A DNA stretch of 54,821 nucleotides from JBFGJY01 sp041576975. GTDB lineage: Bacteria > Pseudomonadota > Gammaproteobacteria > UBA4575. The notes under the pieces were generated by a model. The model did no database searches, had not been told where the DNA came from, and worked only from the letters and a program-made list of their open reading frames with translations. Position 1 is the first letter of the stretch, and each line of letters starts with the position of its first letter. The position numbers were made by a program, and so were the translations under genes. This document shows positions 33,656 to 42,145 of the stretch, one piece after another. The DNA is taken from contig JBFGJY010000009.1 in NCBI GenBank assembly GCA_041576975.1, positions 1 to 54,821 on the forward strand, in the 5' to 3' direction.

Positions 33656-34204
33656 CTATGCAGCTTTTGCAGACGCATAACCTGGTTTGCCATTGATCGT
33701 CGCAGACCCGGTGACACTGATTGGTCTAGTCAAGGTATCTAATATTGGGCACTGTGCCTCTACCGCATCCACTAATTGTTTAAGCTCCTGTTCACTTGCC
33801 GGACTTTCGATTATGGATTCATATGAAATGTCCTGGAAACCTGGCGGTATACCTTTATCTGCTCCCATACCAAACAAGCCATGCAAATCTAGATTACCCT
33901 CAAGTTTAATTGTATAAGATGTCAACTCAATACCCATTGCAGATGCAAGTGCCGCATACATAATCCCCTGACAGGTTCCCAGTGCTGTGAGAATAAGATC
34001 ACCTGGGCTTTGTGCTGTATCACCACCTCCAAATGCCGCAGGCTCATCTACTGGAACGGGGGGTAAATTACGCACAATTGAAGTGCAATGGACATCCCCA
34101 TCCCAAACAACTTCTGCGCGATATTTTAGTTGTGCAGTTTTTGGATTTTCTGTAATTGCTGCTGCTAAGCTGTCAACAGCTTGTTTTACTGTTGCTAGTG
34201 ACAT
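33656..34204 (-). CDS. OsmC family protein (peroxide-reducing)
   Basis: The 182-residue protein has the OsmC/Ohr fold, whose members reduce organic or inorganic peroxides by a cysteine pair. The two cysteines are present in ALGTCQGIMYAALASAMG and VEAQCPILDTLTR. The segment SPGDLILTALGTC is typical. The subfamily looks like the general OsmC-like group (with PEAQCP-type second motif) rather than Ohr, whose N-terminal motifs differ. AGGAG precedes the ATG at 34204. It is divergent from a GST gene with 178 bases between them; both relate to detoxification, which may be coincidental. Confidence 0.9.
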   Translation of the reverse strand: MSLATVKQAVDSLAAAITENPKTAQLKYRAEVVWDGDVHCTSIVRNLPPVPVDEPAAFGGGDTAQSPGDLILTALGTCQGIMYAALASAMGIELTSYTIKLEGNLDLHGLFGMGADKGIPPGFQDISYESIIESPASEQELKQLVDAVEAQCPILDTLTRPISVTGSATINGKPGYASAKAA

Positions 34205-34382
34205 TGCACTCCTCCTATCCTATGTGTTTGTTGTAATTTTGTTACCACAAGCAAGTATACTGTTTAAACTCCATTAAATCTGGAAAATTTTTATATACTT
34301 TTTATTTAAATTACTGATGGTCTATATAGATAATCAACTAAAAGTAAAAGACTTATCTGGAATATAATCAAGGTCGAATTAA

Positions 34383-35108
34383 ATGTTAACTCTTTATCAA
34401 TTCCCTATTTCTCATTTTTGTGAGAAAGCGCGCTGGACACTGGAATACAAACAGCTTGAATATAAAAAAGTTACTCTACTACCAGGATTACATTTTAAAA
34501 AAGCAAAAAAACTTGCATCAAAATCTTCTTTGCCAATCCTTATGCATGGTAAAAAAGTGATTAATGAGTCCAGTGAAATCATTAGTTATTTAGATCAAAC
34601 CTTTCCCCAAAACATTCTTACACCGCAAGAGTTCAGCTTAAAAAAACAAACCTTGGAGTGGGAGCAATTTGCGGATAAAGAGCTCGGTCCAGATGTGCGT
34701 TGTTTGTGTTACCACACCTTGCTTGACCACCCGGATATCACCATTCCTTTTTTTACGTTAGGCGGGCCTTGGTATGGGAAATTGGTAATGAAAAAGATAT
34801 ATCCAAACCTATGTGTAAAAATGCGCGAATTTATGAATATAAATGATAAAACCGCTGCACACGCCAACAAACGCTTGGCCCAAGCGATTGATAAAGTATA
34901 CGCCCATATAAAAGACAGAGAATTTTTTGTCGGTGATTCTTTCACGCGTGCAGATGTTGCTGTGGCAGCACTTTTAGCGCCCTTGTGTAGACCTAAAAAA
35001 TATGGCTTAGATTGGCCTAAACAATATCCAGATCCCTTACATAGCGCCATAGATAAATATGCAGATAAATTAAACTGGGTAACCCGTATGTATGAGCAGT
35101 ATCGATGA
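34383..35108 (+). CDS. Glutathione S-transferase family protein
   Basis: The 241-residue protein has a thioredoxin-fold N-terminal domain (about 1-80) starting LTLYQFPISHFCEKARWTLEY, with the cis-Pro segment SSLPILMHG and the glutathione-binding INESSEIISYLD. The C-terminal helical domain carries the N-capping-type VGDSFTRADVAVAALLAP. The active-site region has Ser and Cys (ISHFCEKAR), as in omega/beta-like groups. Substrate is unknown. It is followed by a small membrane protein 36 bases away on the same strand. Confidence 0.88.
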   Translation: MLTLYQFPISHFCEKARWTLEYKQLEYKKVTLLPGLHFKKAKKLASKSSLPILMHGKKVINESSEIISYLDQTFPQNILTPQEFSLKKQTLEWEQFADKELGPDVRCLCYHTLLDHPDITIPFFTLGGPWYGKLVMKKIYPNLCVKMREFMNINDKTAAHANKRLAQAIDKVYAHIKDREFFVGDSFTRADVAVAALLAPLCRPKKYGLDWPKQYPDPLHSAIDKYADKLNWVTRMYEQYR

Positions 35109-35143
35109 AGCCTTGCAGATGAATAGTTAATCATAATTTTAAT

Positions 35144-35461
35144 ATGTCACTTACAATCACATTAAGAGCAGCTGCAACACTTTTAATATTAGCTGCTGTA
35201 TTTCAATACATTTTGTTAGGCCAACTACTTATTAAAACAATTGTTGTTGCAAACATTATCTTTATATTAAGCATCTTTAGCGATAATCATGCGCAAAGAA
35301 TTTCTATAATCTCACTTGGACTTGCGGTAGTTGTTCCTATTGGAGCGTGGCGAATCTATGAAGCTGGGAATACAAGCTTAGGATTTTTCTTTTTTAATTT
35401 AGTTGTTTTCGCATATGTTGCATATGTTGCCTACCAAACACTTAAAAGTAATCCAGCATGA
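35144..35461 (+). CDS. Small four-helix membrane protein, unknown function
   Basis: The 105-residue product is almost entirely hydrophobic with about four membrane segments (about 8-28, 30-46, 52-68, 78-98) separated by short loops (SDNHAQR, YEAGNTS). No signal peptide or known motif is visible. It could belong to one of several small uncharacterised inner-membrane families. It sits between a GST gene and a homocysteine S-methyltransferase-like gene on the same strand. Confidence 0.65.
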   Translation: MSLTITLRAAATLLILAAVFQYILLGQLLIKTIVVANIIFILSIFSDNHAQRISIISLGLAVVVPIGAWRIYEAGNTSLGFFFFNLVVFAYVAYVAYQTLKSNPA

Positions 35462-35539
35462 AATTAGATTCAGTATTAACATCGTAATAATAAAGTTTTT
35501 CAAAATTTTGATTGAAGATTGAATTGATGGAGAAGAGTG

Positions 35540-36478
35540 ATGGCAAAATATCGATCTAATCTACCGCAACTTACGGGTGATATATTTCTGTTGGATGGTG
35601 GTATAGAAACAACAATGGTATTTCATGAAGGATTAGACTTACCCTATTTTGCTGCTTTTCATTTGCTTGATAATCCTGAAGGTGAAGCAGCTTTGCAAAC
35701 GTACTTTCACAATTACTGTAAATTAGCACAAATCCATAATGTCGGTTTTATTCTCGAAGCCGTTACCTGGCGTGCAAGTTCAGATTGGGCGGTAAAACTA
35801 GGCTATTCCAAAGAAGCATTAGCAGAAAAGATACAAAAGTCCGTTGAGATGTTTGAACCTTTTCGAAATCAATATGAAAGCAATGAAACTAAATTGGTTA
35901 TAAGCGGTTGCATCGGGCCTCGTGGTGACGGTTATGTGCCAGGAGAAATGATGTCTGTATCTGAAGCCGAGGATTATCACTCAGAACAAATAGAAACCTT
36001 TAGTAATACCGATGCCGATATGGTAACTGCGCTTACTCTCAACTATGTCGAAGAAGCTATTGGTATCACACGCGCTGCGAAAAACGCAGGTATGCCTGTA
36101 GTCATTTCTTTCACTGTAGAAACAAATGGCAAGCTACCAACTGAGCAATCCATTAAAGATGCGATCGAACAAGTTGAAGATGATACCAGCCAAGCCCCAG
36201 TGTATTACATGATTAATTGTGCACATCCCACACATTTTGAACATACACTCAATGATGAGCCTTGGTTGCAGCGCATCCGTGGCTTGCGCGCAAATGCTTC
36301 CATGCGTAGTCATGCTGAACTCGACGAAGCCGAAGAACTAGATGAAGGTAACCCTGTTGAGCTAGGCTTACAATATCGTGAGCTCATGAAAAAGCTGCCC
36401 AACTTAAGTGTGCTAGGCGGATGTTGCGGTACTGATCATCGCCATATTGAAGCAATTTGTAAAGCTTGTCTCTTTTAA
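35540..36478 (+). CDS. Homocysteine S-methyltransferase family protein
   Basis: The product has 312 residues from ATG 35540; GGAG (35529-35532) lies seven bases upstream, which favours it over the GTG at 35537. It is a TIM-barrel methyltransferase with the zinc-binding cysteines in INCAHPTHF and LGGCCGTDHRHIEAI, and the N-terminal FLLDGGIETTMVF matches the family. Members transfer a methyl group from S-methylmethionine, AdoMet or betaine to homocysteine. It stands alone, without metE/metH-type neighbours. The donor cannot be told from sequence. Confidence 0.9.
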   Translation: MAKYRSNLPQLTGDIFLLDGGIETTMVFHEGLDLPYFAAFHLLDNPEGEAALQTYFHNYCKLAQIHNVGFILEAVTWRASSDWAVKLGYSKEALAEKIQKSVEMFEPFRNQYESNETKLVISGCIGPRGDGYVPGEMMSVSEAEDYHSEQIETFSNTDADMVTALTLNYVEEAIGITRAAKNAGMPVVISFTVETNGKLPTEQSIKDAIEQVEDDTSQAPVYYMINCAHPTHFEHTLNDEPWLQRIRGLRANASMRSHAELDEAEELDEGNPVELGLQYRELMKKLPNLSVLGGCCGTDHRHIEAICKACLF

Positions 36479-36532
36479 TTAATTTTAGAGATAGGCAAAA
36501 TCGTTCAACTTTTTGTCTTTCAGTAATAGCTT

Positions 36533-36910
36533 ATGAAACAGCGGTTTTTAGTTACACTTTTATTGACCGCGGTGACACTATTCATCCTTGATCGTGCTGC
36601 AGCATATTTTCACAAACCTAACATCGATTCAACAGACATCGTTATCTATACTACGCAATGGTGCCCATATTGTAATAGCCTGCGTATCCATTTAAATAAT
36701 AACAGCATCCCATTCACTGAACACGACACAGAAAAATCATTATCAGGAATTACAGGCTTCTGGGCCTTACGTGCAAGAGGTGTTCCAGTATCTGTCATCG
36801 GCCCAGATGTGGTGTATGGATATGACATAGATAAAATTAACCAATCCTTGGTAAATTTAGGCCATAACCTCAAGTATTTAGAATATAACGCACAAGTAAG
36901 TGACCTTTAA
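36533..36910 (+). CDS. Membrane-anchored or exported glutaredoxin-like protein
   Basis: The 125-residue product has an N-terminal hydrophobic segment (about 4-22), so it is anchored or exported, followed by a glutaredoxin/thioredoxin-fold domain with the active site YTTQWCPYCNSL and the cis-Pro segment RGVPVSVIG. The CPYC motif is that of classical dithiol glutaredoxins. An extracytoplasmic location would be unusual for a glutathione-dependent enzyme. The next gene starts just downstream or overlaps its end. Confidence 0.85.
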   Translation: MKQRFLVTLLLTAVTLFILDRAAAYFHKPNIDSTDIVIYTTQWCPYCNSLRIHLNNNSIPFTEHDTEKSLSGITGFWALRARGVPVSVIGPDVVYGYDIDKINQSLVNLGHNLKYLEYNAQVSDL

Positions 36911-36929
36911 GGTGATTTTTTTAATAGCA

Positions 36930-37220
36930 ATGACTCCGTTTAACATTAATTCTATTTTCTATTATTTGCGTGATCATATACAAGAGATTCCATCTCATAT
37001 TCTTGGAATTATTGCAGAAATACTGTTTTTTGGTTTAATAACTTTTTTTGTAATTATGCTCGGTTCTGTATCAAGTTTTTTTGCACTATTATTTTTCCAA
37101 TCAGAGATCGTGCTTGTTAGCACATTCTTTATCTGTGTTGCTATCTTTTCTCTAGATGGGTTAATTAAGGGTATTGGAATTATTACAAATGGATATGCAC
37201 AATCAAGAGAAGTTAATTAG
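36930..37220 (+). CDS. Small membrane protein preceding lemA
   Basis: The product has about 96 residues from ATG 36930; a GTG at 36900 that overlaps the glutaredoxin gene is an alternative. Two or three membrane segments fill the middle and C-terminal part (EILFFGLITFFVIMLGSVSS, IVLVSTFFICVAIFSLDG). I do not recognise it. It is 15 bases upstream of lemA and probably belongs to the same transcript. Confidence 0.6.
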   Translation: MTPFNINSIFYYLRDHIQEIPSHILGIIAEILFFGLITFFVIMLGSVSSFFALLFFQSEIVLVSTFFICVAIFSLDGLIKGIGIITNGYAQSREVN

Positions 37221-37235
37221 CTAAATAAAATTTCT

Positions 37236-37754
37236 GTGGATACTTATGTAATCATAGCGGTTGTTGTCGCAATCGCAATTTGGGGAATACTAATCTATAA
37301 CAATCTTGTCCGGGATAAGAATACGACTTTAGCTGCATGGAGTGATATCGATGTTCAACTTAAACGTCGTCATGACCTTATCCCTAAACTTATTGACGCT
37401 GTTAAACAATATGCCAGTTATGAGAGCAGTCTTCTTCAATCTGTCACGGAATTACGATCACAAGCCAGATCCATAAAAAAAATATCCGAACGAGAAAATG
37501 TTGAACGAGAGTTGCAAACCCAAGTTCATAAGTTGCTTGCAGTGGCGGAAAACTATCCAGAATTAAAGGCCAATCAAAATTTTCTTGAATTACAAAATGA
37601 CATATCGAATATAGAAAATGATATCCAGTATGCAAGGCGATATTACAATGGTGCAGTGCGAATTATCAATACTCGAATTGATTCTTTCCCTGATTTGTTA
37701 GTTTCCAAACTCTTCAATTATAAATACCACGAATATTTTCAATTAGATGATTAA
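37236..37754 (+). CDS. lemA: LemA family protein
   Basis: The 172-residue product has an N-terminal membrane segment (about 3-21) and a helical domain with the LemA hallmark AWSDIDVQLKRRHDLIPKLIDAVKQYA and the C-terminal YYNGAVRIINTRIDSFPDLLVS. LemA proteins are membrane-bound with a long external or cytoplasmic coiled-coil bundle and are of unknown function; they often neighbour TPM or DUF2207 proteins, as here. It starts with GTG and overlaps the next gene by eight bases. Confidence 0.92.
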   Translation: MDTYVIIAVVVAIAIWGILIYNNLVRDKNTTLAAWSDIDVQLKRRHDLIPKLIDAVKQYASYESSLLQSVTELRSQARSIKKISERENVERELQTQVHKLLAVAENYPELKANQNFLELQNDISNIENDIQYARRYYNGAVRIINTRIDSFPDLLVSKLFNYKYHEYFQLDD

Positions 37755-39690
37755 CATAAAAAATATTCTGTACCTAGCTAAAGCTATTTTTATAGCTCTA
37801 GCTATATATTTTGTAGTGCTTAATCATGCTATAGCAGCAGAAGAAATCTTATCCTTTGTTAGCCATATTCACGTGCATGAAGATTCGTCGATGACCGTCA
37901 CGGAAAAAATTATCGTACGAGCCGAAGGCCGAAAAATAAAACGCGGAATATATCGAGACTTCCCAACTAAATACCAAGGCAGGCTTGGGAACAAAATCAA
38001 AGTTGGTTTTGAAATTTTGGAAGTTTTACGAGACGGCAATAAAGAACCATACTATACAAAACCTCTGATTAATGGCATTCGTATTTATATCGGCGATAAA
38101 AATCGTTATGTAGCAAAAGGGCAACATACATACACTATAAAGTACAAAACAAATCAACAACTTGGCTACTTTGAAACCCATGATGAGCTGTATTGGAATG
38201 TAACAGGCAATGGCTGGGATTTTCCTATTTTAGAAGCTCGAGCTAGCGTACATCTACCAGATTCCATTTCAGTGCATGACGTCAACCTTGAAGCCTATAC
38301 AGGCCATATAGGTAGCACTCAACAAATTTATGAAAACGAGGTCAGTCTTTCGGGTAATTATTTATTTAAAACCACACAAGCTCTCGCAAGCCGTCAAGGA
38401 TTGACCATTGTGGTCAGCTGGCCCAAGGGACATGTCTTTGAACCTAACTTCAATCAAAAATTAACCTGGTGGTGGCAAGCAAATATTCAAAATCCAATTA
38501 GCGTGCTAGGCATGTTTGGCTTATTAATATTCTACTTAATATCGTGGTTACACGTCGGTAAAGACCCAGAGCAAGGTGTAATCATTCCACATTATCAACC
38601 GCCAAAAGGCTTCCCGCCAGGAGCTTTAAAATATATTAACGACATGGGGCATGACAAAAAGGTATTTACTGCGGCCGTGCTCAATCTTGCCGTGAAAGGC
38701 TATCTGAAGATTAAAGAAGTCGGTTCAAAATATGAACTTCAAAAACTAAAGAATCCCGACATCAGATTACCTGTTGGCGAACAAGCAATACTATCCAATC
38801 TATTTGAAAATCATGAAACGAAGATAATATTAAAAAATAAAAATCATAAGGTTATTTCATCTGCAATTAGCGAACATAAAAAAGCATTAAAACAAGAATA
38901 TGGCCAAAGTTATTTCATTCATAATAGAAAAATATTTTTTACTGGTGTTGTGATTACAATATTAATTGGGCTATATACCTTTTTAAAAATACCTGGTTCT
39001 GATAATAAAGGCTCTGCATTGTTTCTCATATTTTGGTTGTCAATATGGACACCCGTTACAGCAGCTCTTATATACGCTTGGTACCAGGCGTTACGTAGAA
39101 AATTATCTGGTGAAAAAGCGAGTGACCTCGGTAGCTATACATTATTTGCTGGAGTGTGGTCTGTCGGAGAAGTAGGGGCATTAACTGCATTGGGTATAAT
39201 GATCGGCCTAGCAAATGGATTGCTCTTGGTCTTACTATTTATCTTAAATATTATTTTTTACTATTTACTTAAAAAGCCAACTATGAAAGGCAGAAAATTA
39301 TTAGACAAAGTAGAAGGATTTAAGAAGTATCTGGAAGTAGCAGAACAAGAAGAATTGAACTTAATATACCCTCCTAGAAAGACACCTAAGCTGTTTGAAA
39401 CTTATCTACCGTATGCACTTGCATTAGGCGTAGAAAATCAATGGACTGAACAATTCACAGAAGTGTTTAATACCAGCGAAGAGAGCAGTGATTATCACCC
39501 CACCTGGTATAGCGGAAATAATTGGAATGCTAATAAGCTCCCGACTTTCACAAATTCCATTGGTAGTTCATTAAGCTCAGCCATTTCATCTTCGGCTACG
39601 GCCCCCGGCTCATCTTCAGGTAGCAGTAGCTTTGGTGGCGGTGGATCCTCTGGGGGCGGCGGAGGTGGTGGAGGTGGTGGTGGCTGGTAG
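37747..39690 (+). CDS. DUF2207 membrane protein with glycine-rich C-terminus
   Basis: The 647-residue protein starts with a signal peptide ending near AIAAEE. A beta-rich external DUF2207 region (about 32-225) has SMTVTEKIIVRAEG, KRGIYRDFPT and HDELYWNVTGNGWDFPI. A membrane segment (about 252-272) and a cytoplasmic-type winged region precede more membrane segments (about 400-510). The tail is Ser-rich and ends in a run of glycines with a terminal Trp. This layout is typical of DUF2207 proteins associated with LemA. Function is unknown. It overlaps lemA by eight bases, so translation is probably coupled. Confidence 0.88.
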   Translation: MINIKNILYLAKAIFIALAIYFVVLNHAIAAEEILSFVSHIHVHEDSSMTVTEKIIVRAEGRKIKRGIYRDFPTKYQGRLGNKIKVGFEILEVLRDGNKEPYYTKPLINGIRIYIGDKNRYVAKGQHTYTIKYKTNQQLGYFETHDELYWNVTGNGWDFPILEARASVHLPDSISVHDVNLEAYTGHIGSTQQIYENEVSLSGNYLFKTTQALASRQGLTIVVSWPKGHVFEPNFNQKLTWWWQANIQNPISVLGMFGLLIFYLISWLHVGKDPEQGVIIPHYQPPKGFPPGALKYINDMGHDKKVFTAAVLNLAVKGYLKIKEVGSKYELQKLKNPDIRLPVGEQAILSNLFENHETKIILKNKNHKVISSAISEHKKALKQEYGQSYFIHNRKIFFTGVVITILIGLYTFLKIPGSDNKGSALFLIFWLSIWTPVTAALIYAWYQALRRKLSGEKASDLGSYTLFAGVWSVGEVGALTALGIMIGLANGLLLVLLFILNIIFYYLLKKPTMKGRKLLDKVEGFKKYLEVAEQEELNLIYPPRKTPKLFETYLPYALALGVENQWTEQFTEVFNTSEESSDYHPTWYSGNNWNANKLPTFTNSIGSSLSSAISSSATAPGSSSGSSSFGGGGSSGGGGGGGGGGGW

Positions 39691-39715
39691 TCACAAACAA
39701 CACTAACGCATAAAA

Positions 39716-40693
39716 ATGAATTCAGATATTCGCCTCACTCAGCTAAATGAGTGGATAAAAGATACATTGGGAGTTACAACATATTCGCTAGCACCTGCCT
39801 CGGGGGATGCGAGTTTTCGACGCTACTTTCGATTAATAACCAATAAGGATCAATATCTTGCGGTAGATGCCCCACCCGAGAAAGAAAATAATGAAGCATT
39901 TGTAAATATAACTCACTTATTGGAAGCAGAAGGTCTGCCTGTTCCACATATTCACTATAGCTCTTTAGACTATGGGTTTTTTTTAATAAGCGATTTTGGT
40001 GACGTATTACTACTTAATGTATTGAATAATGAAAACGTAAATACGTTATATAAAAAAGCATTGAACGCATTAACGATTATGCAGCAAACCCCCACAACTA
40101 GCTTACCAGACTATGATAGAGAGCTTTTATCAACAGAAATGGAGTTATTTCGAGACTGGTTTTTAGGTAAGCATCTCAGTATAAAACTAACAAGTTCGGA
40201 AAATAATTTATTAGATCAAGTATTTGCTAGCCTCATTGAAAACGCGTTGGCACAACCGCAAGTGTTTGTGCATCGTGATTATCACTCACGTAATCTTATG
40301 CAAATTGATAAAATATATCCTGGCATCATAGATTATCAAGACGCTGTTAGCGGTCCGGTGACTTATGATTTAGTTTCTCTACTGCGTGACTGTTATATTG
40401 AGTGGCCTTCAACAAAGGTTGAGGTCTGGGCTCTCTCGTATCGAAACCAAATGCTTAGTAAGAACATTATTAGTCATGTAGACGAACAAACTTTTTTGAA
40501 ATGGTTTAATTTAATGGGAATTCAACGACATTTAAAAGCCATAGGTATATTTTCACGTTTAAATCTTCGTGACCATAAACCCAATTACCTACAGGCTATT
40601 CCACGCACATTAAAATATATAAAAACCATCGCGCCCAAATATTCTGAAACTCAAGCACTAGCTGAATTCATACATGCCAAAGTTTCTTTATAA
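39716..40693 (+). CDS. amgK: N-acetylmuramate/N-acetylglucosamine kinase AmgK
   Basis: The 325-residue protein has the aminoglycoside-phosphotransferase fold: SGDASFRRYFRL near the start, the catalytic loop VFVHRDYHSRNLMQ and the metal-binding GIIDYQDAVSGP. In Pseudomonas, AmgK phosphorylates MurNAc at the anomeric carbon, starting a route that recycles wall sugars straight to UDP-MurNAc. MurU, the next enzyme, is encoded three bases downstream, which makes the assignment firm. It confers intrinsic fosfomycin tolerance in known hosts because it bypasses MurA. Confidence 0.93.
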   Translation: MNSDIRLTQLNEWIKDTLGVTTYSLAPASGDASFRRYFRLITNKDQYLAVDAPPEKENNEAFVNITHLLEAEGLPVPHIHYSSLDYGFFLISDFGDVLLLNVLNNENVNTLYKKALNALTIMQQTPTTSLPDYDRELLSTEMELFRDWFLGKHLSIKLTSSENNLLDQVFASLIENALAQPQVFVHRDYHSRNLMQIDKIYPGIIDYQDAVSGPVTYDLVSLLRDCYIEWPSTKVEVWALSYRNQMLSKNIISHVDEQTFLKWFNLMGIQRHLKAIGIFSRLNLRDHKPNYLQAIPRTLKYIKTIAPKYSETQALAEFIHAKVSL

Positions 40694-40696
40694 ACC

Positions 40697-41368
40697 ATGA
40701 TGAGATGTATGATTTTAGCCGCGGGCTTGGGTGAACGTTTACGACCACTTACAGACCACACCCCAAAACCTCTGATTAAAATTGCTGGCAAATCTTTGCT
40801 AGAACATCATTTGCAAAGATTAAAATCTGCAGGCTATGAAGAAATAGTAATTAATCTCTCCTATCTAGGGAATATGATTCAAGAACAGTTCGGTGATGGT
40901 CGACATCATGGCGTACATATCGACTACTCCCATGAAGGTAAAGAACCTCTAGAAACTGCAGGTGGAATTATTCATGCCTTACCATTATTAGGTAACGAAC
41001 CATTTTTAGTTATCAATGGTGATATCTGGTGTGAACACTCTTTATCATTCCCAAATTTATCGAGCGACAAACTAGCGCATCTAGTTCTTATCGATAATCC
41101 TACTCATAACCCCACCGGCGACTTTGTATACGAATATGGAAAAATTTATAACACAGGGAAAAATTTCCTGACCTTTAGCGGTATTGGTATATACGACCCT
41201 AATTTATTTAAAAATTACAGCCATGAGAAACTAGCATTAGCACCCATATTACGTGCAGCCATTGATAACGAAGTGGTCAGTGCTGAATACTTTACTGGAA
41301 AATGGTTTGATATTGGAACACTTAAGCAACTTGAGCAGGCTCAACAGTATGTCTCCAAAGTTAAATAA
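40697..41368 (+). CDS. murU: N-acetylmuramate alpha-1-phosphate uridylyltransferase MurU
   Basis: The 223-residue nucleotidyltransferase has the MILAAGLGERLRPLTDHTPKPL signature loop (positions 4-25, abbreviated) and the downstream HEGKEPLETAGGI and FLVINGDIWCE motifs. It activates MurNAc-1-phosphate with UTP. A start at the second ATG (40700) is equally possible. Length is typical. Together with AmgK it forms a wall-recycling bypass. Its stop codon lies in the left arm of an inverted repeat shared with the convergent gene. Confidence 0.93.
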   Translation: MMRCMILAAGLGERLRPLTDHTPKPLIKIAGKSLLEHHLQRLKSAGYEEIVINLSYLGNMIQEQFGDGRHHGVHIDYSHEGKEPLETAGGIIHALPLLGNEPFLVINGDIWCEHSLSFPNLSSDKLAHLVLIDNPTHNPTGDFVYEYGKIYNTGKNFLTFSGIGIYDPNLFKNYSHEKLALAPILRAAIDNEVVSAEYFTGKWFDIGTLKQLEQAQQYVSKVK

Positions 41369-41385
41369 AGCGCCTATTTAACTTT
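41357..41385. terminator. Perfect inverted repeat formed by the ends of two convergent genes
   Basis: AAAGTTAAATA (41357-41367) and TATTTAACTTT (41375-41385) pair perfectly around a seven-base loop. The murU stop is in the left arm and loop edge, and the stop of the minus-strand gene is in the right arm. It probably ends transcription in both directions, although GC content of the stem is low. Confidence 0.6.
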
Positions 41386-42145
41386 CGAAATACTGATACC
41401 ACAACTTAGCTAAGCGCTCACGTAATGCGAGTTTTGTTTGATATATAGCAAATGGCTGTGGAAGATAATCCATTCGCTCAGAAACATGAGTATTACGCTT
41501 ATAGACAATTGTTGGAGCCGGCACAGGATTGAGACCAGCATGCTGAAAACTCCAAACAGCTCTGGGCATATGATACGCATGTGTAACTAACAAAAACTTA
41601 GTTATCGAGTTTTCATCTAGTATTTCTTTTGCATATTTTGCATTTTCAAAGGTAGATTTACTTTTTTCCTCTAACCATTTTGCCTGTACACCAAAATCAG
41701 TTTCTAGCACATGTTTCATTAGAGCCGCTTCGGACTGTCGCTCATCATTAACACTTCCCCCAACTAATAAAATAGGAAGCTCAGTAATTTTTGCTAGTCT
41801 TGTGGCATAACGTAAGCGTTCTAGTGAGTCTGAGTTAACCGTATCTAGACTGTCGTACTCACGTGCAATTGGTAGACGTCCTCCACCAAGCACCACTATC
41901 GCTTGAGCATCCGTTGGAATTTCTCTTAGAACTTCATATTGATATTGCAGTGGATCCAATAATAGGCGTGCTATAAATGGGCTGCTAGATAAGTACATCA
42001 GTACAGTACCAAGCAATATACAAAATGCGGCAAATTTACGTAGTCGAAACAACCACATCAATAAGCCAAACGCAATTAATATGATGAGCCCACCAGGAGG
42101 TAACACCAAATCAACAATAATTTTTATAGTTTCTGGGGCCATCAT
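41378..42145 (-). CDS. DUF218 (YdcF/ElyC/SanA-like) membrane protein
   Basis: The 255-residue protein has two N-terminal membrane segments (about 12-30 and 36-53) and a DUF218 domain (about 80-230) with AIVVLGGGRLP, SLERLRYATRLAK, PILLVGGSV and FLLVTHAYHMPRA. ElyC and SanA, which share this domain, affect envelope integrity and peptidoglycan or lipid-carrier metabolism in E. coli, which fits the upstream wall genes. It abuts lipA directly and is the last gene of the ten-gene operon. Confidence 0.88.
   Translation of the reverse strand: MMAPETIKIIVDLVLPPGGLIILIAFGLLMWLFRLRKFAAFCILLGTVLMYLSSSPFIARLLLDPLQYQYEVLREIPTDAQAIVVLGGGRLPIAREYDSLDTVNSDSLERLRYATRLAKITELPILLVGGSVNDERQSEAALMKHVLETDFGVQAKWLEEKSKSTFENAKYAKEILDENSITKFLLVTHAYHMPRAVWSFQHAGLNPVPAPTIVYKRNTHVSERMDYLPQPFAIYQTKLALRERLAKLWYQYFES

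Noticed and set aside
34709..35134. Minus-strand open frame across the GST gene
   Set aside because: It lies opposite a clear GST with intact motifs and has no recognisable product.
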